64,000 bases of DNA from Levilactobacillus suantsaiihabitans (GCF_004745505.1 NZ_RKLX01000002.1:62001-126000); one strand, 5' to 3'. Numbered from the stretch's first letter, positions 1 to 9,105 are shown. The notes: generated by a model from the letters alone, not told the origin. Numbers and translations: made by a program.

Positions 1-122
1 AGCTGGTGGATCAACCCCACCTCACTGCCGTCACTTTCCTCGACGGGTGCAAACGCCGCTGAAACTAATTGGTCTACCTGTTTGAAGTCTTCAGGCTGGA
101 TCGTTTCAAAACTTAAACTCAC
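1..122 (-). CDS. GNAT-family N-acetyltransferase, N-terminal fragment
   Basis: Only the first 40 or so codons lie in the window; the gene continues past the left edge. A GTG start at 122-120 follows a GAGGTAG ribosome site. The visible protein begins SLSFETIQPEDFKQVDQL and continues into AAFAPVEESDGSEVGLI, the beta1-alpha1 opening typical of YhbS-like GNAT acetyltransferases (an AF-P-ESDG-E pattern). The family transfers an acetyl group from acetyl-CoA to an amine. The substrate cannot be inferred, and the acetyl-CoA binding motif lies outside the window. Confidence 0.6.
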   Translation of the reverse strand, partial: MSLSFETIQPEDFKQVDQLVSAAFAPVEESDGSEVGLIHQ

Positions 123-291
123 TTCGTCTACCTCTCATTTCTTAAGCGATTGACAACATTACCGTGTTATTATACACGACTAGCCGTAAAAGTCGAAACT
201 TCCGCGTCAATTTTAAAGAAATTGCTTGAATTTCGCCCCTAAAACCCCGTACACTGGGAACAACTCTAAAAGAAAAACGAGGTGCTCTATT

Positions 292-681
292 TTGACGCAC
301 AAACAGCGCTGGGCCGCCATTTCCGTGGCCATCTACATTATCTTTGTGGTGGCCGCCATCGTGATTGGCTTCTTGGACCCCAGTCAAATTGGTCTACAAT
401 GGACTATCTTCTGGTATTTTGTCGTTGCCGCTTTGTGTTACTACTTTTACTTTAAAAATGTCAGTTATCGCGAGGTCGTCTACTACGCCACGCAACTTGG
501 CCTGCATCAGGACGACTTGAAGGCCATGGTCCCCAACTTAAAGGAGACCCAAGACGTGCCCAACCCGGATCATCCGGACTTCTTCAGCCCCTTCGCCAAA
601 GTGCCTATCAACGTGGTCAACGTCTTGACTGACAAGCTGGTACCCATGGCCAAAGACGCTGGCATTCCGCTGTACCGGTAG
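292..681 (+). CDS. Small membrane protein of unknown function, 129 aa
   Basis: The start is taken as TTG at 292 because GAGGTG lies just upstream; an earlier in-frame ATG at 226 has no ribosome site. Residues ~8-28 and ~38-55 are hydrophobic and form two predicted membrane helices separated by a short loop (FLDPSQIGLQW). A ~70-residue soluble tail follows. The tail contains NPDHPDFFSPFAKVPINVV and ends IPLYR. I do not recognise a domain. It stands alone: the partial acetyltransferase is divergent and the next 800 bp hold repeats. Confidence 0.65.
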   Translation: MTHKQRWAAISVAIYIIFVVAAIVIGFLDPSQIGLQWTIFWYFVVAALCYYFYFKNVSYREVVYYATQLGLHQDDLKAMVPNLKETQDVPNPDHPDFFSPFAKVPINVVNVLTDKLVPMAKDAGIPLYR

Positions 682-702
682 GCTTGGCTGACGACATAGT
701 GG

Positions 703-740
703 GGGCTGGCCGCCTTACCATTACGCGAAATCTAGATGAG
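703..740 (+). repeat. Family A repeat, 5' end fragment
   Basis: The sequence TGGCCGCCTTACCATTACG matches the conserved left end of the family A elements (compare 43586 and 52568), followed by CGAAATCTAGATGAG. The rest of the element is missing, and a family B copy starts about 25 bp further on. It is probably a remnant. Confidence 0.55.
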
Positions 741-766
741 TATGTTGCCTGCTACGATTAGGCAAA

Positions 767-957
767 CCAGATGCCTGCGGCTGCCAGGGGTTCCGCCTGC
801 TATGGGGGACACCTCCAGCCAAAGTACGGGCTTCCGGTTCGCTTTGAAGCCTGGCACAAGTCGCCAGTCTCCAAAGTCGCCCCACGCTGTAGGCCGAGAA
901 GCAACCTCGGCCAACACCGTCGACACAGCTGGCTCCACCCCTGGCCTCCTCCGGCAT
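767..957 (+). repeat. Family B structured intergenic repeat, copy B1
   Basis: About 190 bp resembling 6786-6977 and 35941-36131. The closing helix is GCCAGGGG/CCCCTGGC. Internal hairpins include TGGC/GCCA and GGCCGAG/CTCGGCC. The other copies have different but still complementary arms (GGCTGAG/CTCAGCC in B2). The stretch GACACCTCCAG and the stretch CTTCCGGTTCGCTTTGAAGCCTGGC are close to constant among copies. No convincing coding frame is present. Confidence 0.75.
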
Positions 958-1151
958 AGATGGCGAGGTCAGGCCACTTAGCGTTAAACCGCGATAAGCG
1001 ATATCGTTGGCCACCACGGCTCGCTTTTTATGTCATCCAGCGTCACAAGTATGGTTATTTCAGTACTGGCGCATGTCGAGATTCCGGCTACCCTGGCGGT
1101 CACATCTGTACCACGGACGATTGCGAACCAACTCGACTGGCAACCACCACC

Positions 1152-1338
1152 GGAGCCGTGAGTTCGCTAGAGATGAGTTCAGCTGTGGGAGTTCCCTTAG
1201 CGGCGCGGTTTTCGACGCTTAGGGAACTGGCACCTTGGAGACGCGGTCTTCCGGCTCCAAGGTGAGGGTCAAGACCGCATTTTGGCTTGGCCCGGCGCCC
1301 TCAGCGTTCCAACTCATCTCTAGCGAACAGGCGGCCAG
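1152..1338 (-). repeat. Family A structured intergenic repeat, copy A2
   Basis: Full-length copy in reverse orientation. Read on the minus strand: closing helix CGCTAGAGATGAGTT/AACTCATCTCTAGCG; hairpin 2 CCAAG/CTTG with loop CCAAAATGCGGT; hairpin 3 ACCTTGGAG/CTCCAAGGT; hairpin 4 AGTTCCCTAAGCG/CGCTAAGGGAACT. Its hairpin 3 differs from the CTTTGAG/CTCAAAG of most copies but keeps full pairing. Confidence 0.85.
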
Positions 1339-1425
1339 TTCCCACGATGTTGCCCGTCCGCCTTACTGACGTTGATTTTACAAAGCAGGCGGAACCCCTG
1401 GCGGACGCAAGCACTGGTTTACGCA

Positions 1426-1475
1426 AAACAAAAAACAAGGCGTTGCCACCGTTGGATTGGGTGGGAACGTCTTGT
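1426..1475 (-). terminator. Rho-independent terminator of the aldo/keto reductase
   Basis: Minus-strand reading: AACAAGACGTTCCCAC pairs with GTGGCAACGCCTTGTT (one mismatch, one G-U), followed by TTTTTGTTTTG. It lies just past the stop of the reductase at 1489. Confidence 0.75.
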
Positions 1476-1488
1476 TGGTTATTTGTGG

Positions 1489-2352
1489 TTATTTCCGGCT
1501 GGAGTACGTCTGGGACTTCTTTAACCAGGCGGCATCGTCGGGATCTGGACCGACGCGTTTGCCAGCGTCGAGGTCGGCGATAGCCTTCATTTCATCTTCG
1601 TCCAGACCAAAGGCAAAGATGTCGCGGTTTTGTTGAACGCGGGCTTCGTGAATCGACTTGGGAATCACGATTTCTTCGCGTTGTACGTGCCACCGTAAGA
1701 TGATTTGAGCCGCACTAACGTCGTGGGCTGCGGCCAATTCGTTGATGACGGGGTCGGATAAGGCGTTGTTATTGCCGCCACCCAGTGGGCTCCAGGCCTC
1801 GTGCAAGATACCCTTGCTTTCCAAATAAGCGTGCATCTCAGCTTGTTGGAAGTACGGGTGGGTTTCGATTTGGTCAACGACGGGTTTGATGGTGCCGTTG
1901 GTCAAAATGTCATCCATCTGCTTTTGATTGAAGTTGGAGACCCCAATGTTTCTGATCTTGCCAGCCTTGTACAGGTCTTCCATGGCCCGCCAGCTGTCCA
2001 GATAACCAGGAGCTGGCCAGTGGATCAGGTACATGTCCAGGTAATCAAAGCCTAATTTGTCGAGCGTTGCTTGGAACGCCGCCTTGGTCTCATCATACCC
2101 GCGCACGCTGTTCCACAGCTTCGACGTGACGAAAACGTCTTCGCGCTTGACGTCACTTTCGCGAATTGCTTCGCCGACCCACTGCTCGTTGCCGTAGTAT
2201 GCGGCCGTATCAATGTGCCGGTAACCCGCAGCTAACGCCCATTTGATGGCATTTTTGGTATCTGATGCATTATCAACTTGAAAGACCCCTAACCCCAGTT
2301 GGGGAATCCGGTTGCCGTTGTTTAACGGTAATTCGGGAATATCATTATGCAA
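1489..2352 (-). CDS. Aldo/keto reductase (2,5-diketo-gluconate reductase-like)
   Basis: A 287-residue cytosolic NADPH-dependent aldehyde/ketone reductase of the AKR5-type TIM-barrel family. The catalytic tetrad is visible: D48 and Y53 in HIDTAAYYGNE, K78 in VTSKLW and H111 in LIHWP. The strands GVSNFN, VDQIETHPYFQQ, AWSPLGGG and the cofactor motif IPKSIHEARVQQN follow in the usual order. The start is set at TTG 2352, 8 nt after AAAGGTGG; a GTG further upstream lies inside that ribosome site. It stands alone with its own terminator. The physiological substrate is unknown. It shares architecture, not operon context, with the second reductase at 20219. Confidence 0.9.
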   Translation of the reverse strand: MHNDIPELPLNNGNRIPQLGLGVFQVDNASDTKNAIKWALAAGYRHIDTAAYYGNEQWVGEAIRESDVKREDVFVTSKLWNSVRGYDETKAAFQATLDKLGFDYLDMYLIHWPAPGYLDSWRAMEDLYKAGKIRNIGVSNFNQKQMDDILTNGTIKPVVDQIETHPYFQQAEMHAYLESKGILHEAWSPLGGGNNNALSDPVINELAAAHDVSAAQIILRWHVQREEIVIPKSIHEARVQQNRDIFAFGLDEDEMKAIADLDAGKRVGPDPDDAAWLKKSQTYSSRK

Positions 2353-2558
2353 AAGTAAAACCACCTTTCAATCTTAGTTCCACTACCATCATACAATAGG
2401 TTTCGCCATTTCGTGATGAGAATGATTGGAAAATGGTAAAAATCAGGGTGAAAATTTTCTTCTGTTGGCATTTTGCGGTATTATGGAGGGTGTGGTAGTT
2501 TGTCGTCTCGGCGGCAAGCTTGTTTTTTCACACCGTTCTGGACATGGAGGTTTTTCAG

Positions 2559-3173
2559 TTGAACAACCAAGAACCAAAATCACGCGTACAACGGTATAAC
2601 TTTAACCAGGGATCGGACCAACCCACCCGTCGTCGGCAACGTAAGCCGCGGCGGTGGTGGCCATGGCTGATGACGTTGATCACGCTGGCAATCGCCATTT
2701 TGCTGGTCTTAGCGATTAACCATCACAACAACTCTGGGAATGACACCAGCGCTTCATCGAGCACCAGTGCCTCTGTCGTGGCCAAGGCTTCATCGGCTTC
2801 GGAACAGGCCGCTTTCGAGAGCTTCAAATCAACGTACAGCAGCTATAATGATAACGGGTTAACCGTCACGCAAAAGCAAAAATTACAGAATATCATCAAC
2901 AACGAATCGAATGACGCCGTGCAGGACCGCGAGCAAAAGTTGCTCGACCAGGCCCAAACCAAGCAAAGCGCCACCAGTTCGAGTCAATCTGCTAGTTCCA
3001 GTAGCAAGAGTAGCGCGGATTCAACCTTTGCCACCACGCACACTTTTTCGTCGGTCGCCGACGCCCAAAACTGGGCCCAGGCCTCCAAAGACCAGTGGTT
3101 GCAAGCCGGCTACTCCACCTACACCATCACCTCTGACGGACAAGGCAATTACAACCTACAGTTTGTCCGCTAA
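2559..3173 (+). CDS. Membrane-anchored protein with Ser-rich linker, unknown function
   Basis: 204 aa from a TTG start at 2559, chosen because GGAGG lies 8 nt upstream. The order is a basic cytoplasmic head (TRRRQRKPRRWWPW), one membrane helix (~37-57), a Ser/Ala-rich extracellular stretch, a helical segment (~80-125, Gln/Lys/Asn-rich), a second Ser linker and a ~45-residue C-terminal domain (THTFSSVADAQNWAQASKD) ending NYNLQFVR. The tail resembles small all-alpha/beta peptidoglycan or envelope domains only loosely, so I assign no family. It is convergent with the K+ channel gene, and a hairpin lies between them. Confidence 0.7.
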   Translation: MNNQEPKSRVQRYNFNQGSDQPTRRRQRKPRRWWPWLMTLITLAIAILLVLAINHHNNSGNDTSASSSTSASVVAKASSASEQAAFESFKSTYSSYNDNGLTVTQKQKLQNIINNESNDAVQDREQKLLDQAQTKQSATSSSQSASSSSKSSADSTFATTHTFSSVADAQNWAQASKDQWLQAGYSTYTITSDGQGNYNLQFVR

Positions 3174-3193
3174 TCTTTCGTCTATGGTATTAT

Positions 3194-3232
3194 CCAGACG
3201 GTCGCGACCTCGGTCACGGCCGTTTTTTGTTG
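3194..3232 (+). terminator. Rho-independent terminator
   Basis: ACGGTCGCGAC pairs with GTCACGGCCGT (with mismatches) and is followed by TTTTTTG. It serves the gene ending at 3173 and overlaps the 3' end of the convergent channel gene. Confidence 0.65.
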
Positions 3233-3993
3233 TCTCGCTTGGCGTGCTTGGGTGTCAACCGGTCGACCTGTGTTTGGAGTTGGTCGACCTTCGCCGTAAG
3301 CGTATCGATTTTGGCCAACAGCTGGGCCATATCGGCCAGTTGTTGCGCCTCTTGGGTGGTAGTCGCCTGTTCGGTGCGGCTGGCCACGAAGTCCGTGATC
3401 GTACTGGTCAACAACCCAATGAAGCCCACGCCGCCGACCATCAGGAAACTGGCGATGATCTTACCCACCGCGGTGTGGGGTGTCTCATCCCCATACCCCA
3501 CGGTCGTTGCGGTCGTGATTGCCCACCACAAGGAATTGGCCAGGCTCTGTTTTTCCGTCAACGAAAAGAGAAACGCACTGAGCACGATGATGGCCACACT
3601 GATGGAAAATAGGTAGATGAAACCGGTCTTATAAATAAAGCGGTGGTACGCCTGCGTCCACTTGCCGGCAATACCCCAACGCCAAAAAAGGTGGTGGAAC
3701 CGCATCAACCGGACCAGCCGCGCCAACCGGAAAAAGGCGAAGACCGGGTGAAGCGGAATAATACCCAGCAGATCAAACGCCGATTGAATCAAAAAAATCT
3801 TCCGGTTCTTGGTGATCAGCAGGCGCACCAAATAGTCCACGGCAAAGATCGCCAGTAATCCGTTGGCTAGTCCCAACTCTAACGACCGGTTGCCCACCTT
3901 TAAGAAAATCAAGCACACATTGAAAACCGAGCCTAACGTGAGGGTCGTGACCCCGACGTGATAGGCAATCAAGCCCGCAGATTGCTTGGCCAT
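3214..3993 (-). CDS. Voltage-gated-type potassium channel (6-TM ion channel)
   Basis: 259 aa. The selectivity filter TVGYGDE (~residue 165) is the K+ channel signature and sits between two helices. Four earlier hydrophobic segments, one with an Arg-rich helix (FFRLARLVRLMRF), give a Kch/KvAP-like six-helix subunit. A C-terminal coiled coil (LAKIDTLTAKVDQLQTQVD, roughly residues 220-245) could support tetramer assembly. Start ATG 3993 follows GGGGAAGGG. There is no RCK/TrkA nucleotide-binding domain. The predicted role is K+ flux across the cytoplasmic membrane; gating by voltage is inferred from the family only. Confidence 0.88.
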   Translation of the reverse strand: MAKQSAGLIAYHVGVTTLTLGSVFNVCLIFLKVGNRSLELGLANGLLAIFAVDYLVRLLITKNRKIFLIQSAFDLLGIIPLHPVFAFFRLARLVRLMRFHHLFWRWGIAGKWTQAYHRFIYKTGFIYLFSISVAIIVLSAFLFSLTEKQSLANSLWWAITTATTVGYGDETPHTAVGKIIASFLMVGGVGFIGLLTSTITDFVASRTEQATTTQEAQQLADMAQLLAKIDTLTAKVDQLQTQVDRLTPKHAKRDNKKRP

Positions 3994-4215
3994 GACACTA
4001 CCCTTCCCCCAATTGATAAGTTACCTTCTAATATAGTCAGAATTGCGATTTTTTCCAGGATTAATGGTTAATTTTAGAGATTTAGTAAGCATCGCGGCAG
4101 AAACTTAAGAATTGATGTCTGCCACTATCGTTTCAGTATACCCGACCAGCCTAGCACCTGTATATCAAAATGTGACTATTCGTCATTAGCCACTAACCTG
4201 ATTCCCCAGCAAATC

Positions 4216-4264
4216 AAATAGCGCCTGAACAGTTTCAACACCACTGCTCAGGCGCTATATTTAT
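4216..4264 (-). terminator. Hairpin terminator of the M20 deacylase
   Basis: ATAGCGCCTGAGCAG pairs with CTGTTCAGGCGCTAT on the minus strand, followed by a weak T-run (TTTGATTTG). It sits 7 bp past the stop at 4271. Confidence 0.75.
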
Positions 4265-4270
4265 AATCCC

Positions 4271-5440
4271 TTATTCACCGACCGTGGCCGCCACCTGCGC
4301 GAAGAAGGCTGGCACCAGGGCCTCGTAGACCGTGATGGCTTGCAAATACTCGGTCACAGACACGTACTCGTCGACCTGATGCGACGAGTCGTTGCCCGGT
4401 CCTAATTCAATGCTGGTGAATTCGCCCTTCGCCCGCAGGAATTCCGCACCATCGTTGGCTCCGCCCGACCCAATGACTTGGGTGTCGTGACCGCAGACTT
4501 GGTCGCTGATCTGCTTGGCCAGTTGAACCAGCGGCGCCTGGGGATCGCCCGGAATTGCCTCTTCAGGATAGCTGTAGCTCAGGTCCAACTGCACCCCGTC
4601 TTCTTGATTTAACTGGGCAATCAGCGCGGCCAATTCATCGTAAATCACCTGATTGGGGTAGGCCGGAATCGTCCGCATGTTCGCCATTAGCTCGGCGTGG
4701 GCGGGAATCGAATTGATCTGCTCGCCCCCAGAAATCAGATCCACGTTGTGCAACAGGCCGCCCAACACGGGGTCGACCTGGGTGTGTTTAGCCATCAACG
4801 GGCCAACCGCGTTATAAAATTTCATCAAATTCGTAATCGCATTGACGCCATTTTCCGGACGGGCACTGTGACTGGCCTTCCCGGTCGAAACGACCTTGTA
4901 GTCGATGACGCCCCGCGCCGTGTAGACCACGTTGTTCAAGCCGCTGGGTTCGGCAATCACCAGACCGGCCAACGAGTCCGCATACCCGGCATCAGTCAGC
5001 GTTGCCGCACCGTATTCGCCGGTCTCTTCTCCCACCGTGGCCAGCAAGCGAATGCTCCCCGCCAGCGGTGTCTGGGCTTCCAGCAATTCCAGCATGGTGA
5101 TGACGATGGCGGCCAGCCCACTCTTCATGTCCGAGGCGCCCCGGCCAAAGAGTTGGTCGCCCACCACTTCACCGCCAAACGGATCGTGGTGCCAAGCGGC
5201 TGCATCCCCCGCGGCCACGACGTCCATGTGCCCCGACAACCCCAACATGGGACCGGTCGGATCACCAATCGTGACGACTAAGTTATCGCGGCCCGGCGCA
5301 AAGGGAACCTTGACGATCTCAGCCTGCGGGTACGGGGCAAATAAACTGGCAATGTAGTCAGCGACCGCCGTCTCGTTGGCATTGACCGACTGAATCTGAA
5401 TCAGGTGTTGGAGAATTGCAATCTTATCTTGGGGCGTCAT
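4271..5440 (-). CDS. ArgE/DapE-family deacylase (M20 metallopeptidase)
   Basis: 389 aa. Zinc-ligand motifs in order: SGHMDVV (~residues 70-76), GRGASDMKSG, GEETGEYG (catalytic Glu and ligand), AEPSG, and SSHQVDE near the C-terminus. A dimerisation insert lies between (ARGVIDYKVVSTGKASHSA). The family removes N-acyl groups from amino-acid-like substrates, for example succinyl-diaminopimelate desuccinylase. Without a lysine-pathway neighbour the substrate stays open. The ATG at 5440 is preferred over the ATG three codons upstream, which touches the AAAGG site. Confidence 0.88.
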   Translation of the reverse strand: MTPQDKIAILQHLIQIQSVNANETAVADYIASLFAPYPQAEIVKVPFAPGRDNLVVTIGDPTGPMLGLSGHMDVVAAGDAAAWHHDPFGGEVVGDQLFGRGASDMKSGLAAIVITMLELLEAQTPLAGSIRLLATVGEETGEYGAATLTDAGYADSLAGLVIAEPSGLNNVVYTARGVIDYKVVSTGKASHSARPENGVNAITNLMKFYNAVGPLMAKHTQVDPVLGGLLHNVDLISGGEQINSIPAHAELMANMRTIPAYPNQVIYDELAALIAQLNQEDGVQLDLSYSYPEEAIPGDPQAPLVQLAKQISDQVCGHDTQVIGSGGANDGAEFLRAKGEFTSIELGPGNDSSHQVDEYVSVTEYLQAITVYEALVPAFFAQVAATVGE

Positions 5441-5634
5441 GGGCGTCATCCTTTCTTTGTGACAAACTTAATGGTTCTAATCATACGCTCATTTATCAGA
5501 AAGGCAACCACTTTTTGCAATTTTATGAGTAATATCTATTTTATACGTATTTTTATACATTATTAATGAATATTCGCAGAATGGGGGTCGCCTGCGGTAT
5601 AATAATGTTAAGGACTGATCATAGGAGGGATTTT

Positions 5635-6144
5635 ATGAGAATTTTTGTGCCAACCGACAACGGCTACTTGGCCGACGAATACAGTAAACACGCGACTGGC
5701 GACGACGTTTATGCGGGCCAACCCGTGAAGTCGTTTCCTATTAGCCTGTCGAAGATTCCCAAGAAAACGCAGACGATTGCGCTGAACCTCATCGATTTTG
5801 ACGCCGTGCCGGTAAGCGGGTTCCCGTGGATCCACTGGGTAGCCGCCAATTTCCCGGGCACCACGCGCGAAATCACCGCGGACGTGTCGCGAACCAACGC
5901 CATTCCTCACGTTCATGGCCGCAACAGTAATGCCGGTTCCCTGATTGGCAACACGGATCCCGCGGTCTTTCAAAATTACACGGGACCTTTCCCACCCAAC
6001 GCCGATCACGACTACAGCCTGACCGTTTACGCATTGAATACCAAACTCGACTTAGAGGACGGCTTTTGGCTCAACGACCTGCTGCATCAGATCAGCGGTC
6101 ACGTCTTAGACACCGCAACGATTACGCTGCGTGGTCGCGTCTAA
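5635..6144 (+). CDS. YbhB/YbcL-family PEBP (Raf kinase inhibitor-like) protein
   Basis: 169 aa. The PEBP core is visible: DFDAVPVSGFPWIHWVAANF (the conserved D-P..G-WIHW strand), HVHGRNSNAGS and GPFPPNADHDYSLTVYAL, ending in ISGHVLDTATITLRGRV. This family has an anion-binding pocket for phosphate or phospholipid head groups; its role in bacteria is poorly known. The start is the ATG at 5635 after AGGAGGG; a longer frame from 5566 lacks a ribosome site. A usp gene follows after 20 bp, so the two are probably co-transcribed and end at the terminator at 6691. Confidence 0.88.
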   Translation: MRIFVPTDNGYLADEYSKHATGDDVYAGQPVKSFPISLSKIPKKTQTIALNLIDFDAVPVSGFPWIHWVAANFPGTTREITADVSRTNAIPHVHGRNSNAGSLIGNTDPAVFQNYTGPFPPNADHDYSLTVYALNTKLDLEDGFWLNDLLHQISGHVLDTATITLRGRV

Positions 6145-6164
6145 ACTAAAAAAGAAGGCTAATT

Positions 6165-6680
6165 ATGGAAAAGAACTATGCAAACATCCTAGTTCCCGTG
6201 GACGGCTCCGTTCAAGCGGAATTAGCGTTAAAAAAGGCGGTCGCGGTGGCGCAACAAAATGACGCCCACGTTGACCTACTGAATGTCTTGCGCATCAACC
6301 ATTACGGCTTTTACGTCAGCGGCTCGATGCCCGGCGGTGTGATCCATGACTTGGCCCAAGATGCGACGTCATACCTCGACTCGCTGGTCCAAACGACCCG
6401 GGCGGCCACCGGCTTCAAGGACATGGCGATTCACGTACGGTTCGGCAATCCCAAGACTGTCATTTCCCACGAATTCGTGCGCGACCACCAAAACGATCTG
6501 ATCGTACTGGGCGCCACCGGGATGAGCGCCGTGGCCCGAATGGTAGAAGGCTCCGTCACGGCTTACGTTAGCCGGATGGCGGCCGTCGATGTTTACGTGG
6601 TCCGGACTGACGAAGACGGCAAGCAAATCGACGCCAGTCAGATGGCCGCAGAAAACAAGGATCAACCGAAGTTCTTTTAA
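6165..6680 (+). CDS. Universal stress protein, UspA family
   Basis: 171 aa, one Usp domain. ANILVPVDGS (~6-15) is the opening strand with the nucleotide-binding Asp. The ATP-binding loop appears as VLGATGMSAVARMVEGSVT (G-2x-G-9x-G-S/T), followed by YVSRMAAVDVYVVR, so it belongs to the ATP-binding subgroup. A 20-residue polar tail follows the domain. AGAAGG precedes the ATG. Usp proteins are cytosolic and respond to starvation or acid stress. It is the second gene of a pair with the PEBP protein. Confidence 0.93.
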   Translation: MEKNYANILVPVDGSVQAELALKKAVAVAQQNDAHVDLLNVLRINHYGFYVSGSMPGGVIHDLAQDATSYLDSLVQTTRAATGFKDMAIHVRFGNPKTVISHEFVRDHQNDLIVLGATGMSAVARMVEGSVTAYVSRMAAVDVYVVRTDEDGKQIDASQMAAENKDQPKFF

Positions 6681-6690
6681 TTGTGTCGCT

Positions 6691-6737
6691 TAAAAAGCAT
6701 GGGACCTGCCAGAAATGGCGGGTCCCATGCTTTTGGT
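6691..6737 (+). terminator. Strong rho-independent terminator after usp
   Basis: AAAAGCATGGGACCTGCC pairs with GGCGGGTCCCATGCTTTT, an 18-bp near-perfect stem with A/T flanks on both sides. Confidence 0.88.
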
Positions 6738-6785
6738 TTAATGATACTTCTGCTAGATTGAGCTGACCACTTAAGATTGGTGAAA

Positions 6786-6977
6786 CCAGGAGCTTGCGTC
6801 AGCCAGGGTGGGGCCAGCTCTGGGGAACACCTCCAGACTGAGGAGCAGTCTTCCAGTTCGCATGAAAGCCTGGCAAAGCCCGCCAGTCTCTCAAGTCGTC
6901 CCGCGCTGTAGGCTGAGAAAAAACTCAGCCAACACCGCCGACCCAGATGGGGCCATCCCTGGCTGCCTCCGGCAAAG
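6786..6977 (+). repeat. Family B structured intergenic repeat, copy B2
   Basis: Closing helix CAGCCAGGG/CCCTGGCTG; internal hairpins GACTG/CAGTC, TGGC/GCCA and GGCTGAG/CTCAGCC. Compared with B1 the last helix changes at one base pair on both strands (C-G to T-A), which preserves pairing. Confidence 0.75.
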
Positions 6978-7065
6978 TGATGCCTATCAGTAACACTGTG
7001 TTAATGATAGCTGTCAGTGTAGCTACTACCTGGGGTTAAGGCGATTGTTACTGGCATGCACCACC

Positions 7066-7342
7066 GTAGCCGAGAGTTCGCCAAATATGGGTTCAGCCGC
7101 TTAACAAGAGTGTGACGACAGGCGGTTAACTGGCGAGCATTAACGGTGCTAGGCGGATAATCCTGGTCCTGGATTATTTGCCTAGCAGTGTTAAGCGGAA
7201 CCAGTTGCCTGTTGGCGCACGTTTCGGCTATGAGGCCACTTTGAGACGTGTTTTTCGGCTCAAAGCGAGGTGTCGAGACCGGCTTTTGGCTCGACCCGCC
7301 CCCAGCATTCCAACCCATATTTGGCGAACGGTAAGGCGGCGG
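7066..7342 (-). repeat. Family A repeat copy A3, interrupted by a family C element
   Basis: Minus-strand reading: closing helix CGCCAAATATGGGTT/AACCCATATTTGGCG, hairpin 2 GTCGAG/CTCGAC, hairpin 3 CTTTGAG/CTCAAAG. The place where hairpin 4 stands in other copies is taken by a complete 126-bp family C element (7106-7231). The total length is therefore ~277 bp instead of ~190 bp. Confidence 0.82.
7106..7231 (+). repeat. Family C structured repeat, copy C1
   Basis: Boundaries match C2 and C3: AAGAGTG on the left and GGCGCACGTTTCGGCTAT on the right. The outer helix is ACAGGC/GCCTGT. The inner hairpin has arms TGCTAGGCGGATAATCC and GGATTATTTGCCTAGCA. The segments GGCGAGCATTAA and TTAAGCGGAACC are constant among copies. 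Confidence 0.8.
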
Positions 7343-7384
7343 CTTTTCACTGTGAGGTTGTCACAATCTCGCTTTAAATTGCCG

Positions 7385-7759
7385 TTATTTCCGCCAAAAC
7401 GTGGTCACGTCAGCCTTGTCAGCGATGTTAAAGGCAATGATCTGCCGCAATAGCTCATAGTCCACGTCTTGGGTCCACTTGATGCGGGCGTACATCTTAC
7501 CCGGATTATATTTATTCGCCGCGATTTGATCGGCAAACTGTTCCATGGCTGGACCTTCGGGGGCAAAGGCCATGTGAGACTTGGCCACGCTGAAGCCGAT
7601 GATGAAGGTGCCGTGATCCGTGAACAACGGCTGGTTCCAGGCGTAGCGCTGTTCGAGCTGCGGAAAGGTCTCTTGGACCCAGTTCAGCACCGTCCGCACG
7701 CGCATTTGCTGGTCTGGGTCATCAATCTTTGCCAAGTAGTTTTCGAATTCCGTAATCAT
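7385..7759 (-). CDS. DUF1801 / YdhG-YjbR-CyaY-like protein
   Basis: 124 aa, a single small alpha/beta domain. ITEFENYLAKIDDPDQQMRV opens it. QRYAWNQPLFTDHGTFIIGF with AKSHMAFAPEG is the typical DUF1801 core, sometimes annotated as iron chaperone because of a frataxin-like fold. Metal binding is not shown here. Start ATG 7759 follows GGGGTGAT. No partner genes; repeats lie downstream. Confidence 0.82.
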   Translation of the reverse strand: MITEFENYLAKIDDPDQQMRVRTVLNWVQETFPQLEQRYAWNQPLFTDHGTFIIGFSVAKSHMAFAPEGPAMEQFADQIAANKYNPGKMYARIKWTQDVDYELLRQIIAFNIADKADVTTFWRK

Positions 7760-8015
7760 CTTATCACCCCATGCTCATGTCGTTGCCCCCATTGTACCAT
7801 GAACCCCCTGAATGAGCTGGTTCGTCGCTCGCTTAAAATTTTCTAAAGATCGGCAAATGGGGATGACAAATCAGCGCGCAATTTCGTTGGTATTTATGAC
7901 GAGCACCATTTTCCAGCGGCTTTTCAGACCTTTACAACAATGATACGTAACCCATACGAAACTGATAAACGCGCTTGCTACAATGACAAAGATGAAACCT
8001 AAGGAGGTCTCGTCA

Positions 8016-8129
8016 ATGTCTCAACGCAACACACCCAATCTCAGTAACCTAGTTTTGTTGTCCCTTCTCCTGGTCGGCTTTGGCAGTCCCAGTCTAGCTG
8101 CCGCCGTCCAAGAACTCCAATCTAAGTAG
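8016..8129 (+). CDS. 37-residue hydrophobic peptide, unknown
   Basis: ATG at 8016 follows a near-perfect AAGGAGG by 9 nt. The peptide starts MSQRNTPNLSNLVL, has one hydrophobic run (LVLLSLLLVGFG, ~12-23) and continues SPSLAAAVQELQSK before TAG. It could be a small single-pass membrane peptide or a signal-peptide-like product; Ala-Ala-Ala after SPSL would suit a cleavage site. Support for real translation is the ribosome site and the codon pattern only. A TACAAT at 7979-7984 is a possible -10 box. Confidence 0.5.
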   Translation: MSQRNTPNLSNLVLLSLLLVGFGSPSLAAAVQELQSK

Positions 8130-8245
8130 TGCCAAGAGCACGCAGAAACGTCCTTACCCTCCGCTTCTACGCGCTTTTGTTTACTCCCGTTTTTCAAATT
8201 CGGTTCTCGGCAGCTGGTCCTTTAATGGCCTTTTTAGCGCGGACG

Positions 8246-8281
8246 CAAAAAAATCGCCACCCATCTCTGAGCGGCGACCTA
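8246..8281 (-). terminator. Terminator of the diacetyl/acetoin reductase
   Basis: Minus strand: GGTCGCC...GGTGGCGA forms a short imperfect stem followed by TTTTTTT. It lies 30 bp past the stop at 8311. Confidence 0.6.
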
Positions 8282-8310
8282 CCAATCAATCTATGATTAT
8301 TGTTTAAGGT

Positions 8311-9105
<795 letters not shown>

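Noticed and set aside
721..1583. Several overlapping open frames in the first repeat region
   Set aside because: They fall inside family A and B repeats, appear in several frames at once, have no ribosome sites and mirror frames in the other repeat copies.
7001..7453. Frames of 91-105 codons over 7001-7453
   Set aside because: They are produced by the nested A/C repeat; no start signal and no recognisable protein.
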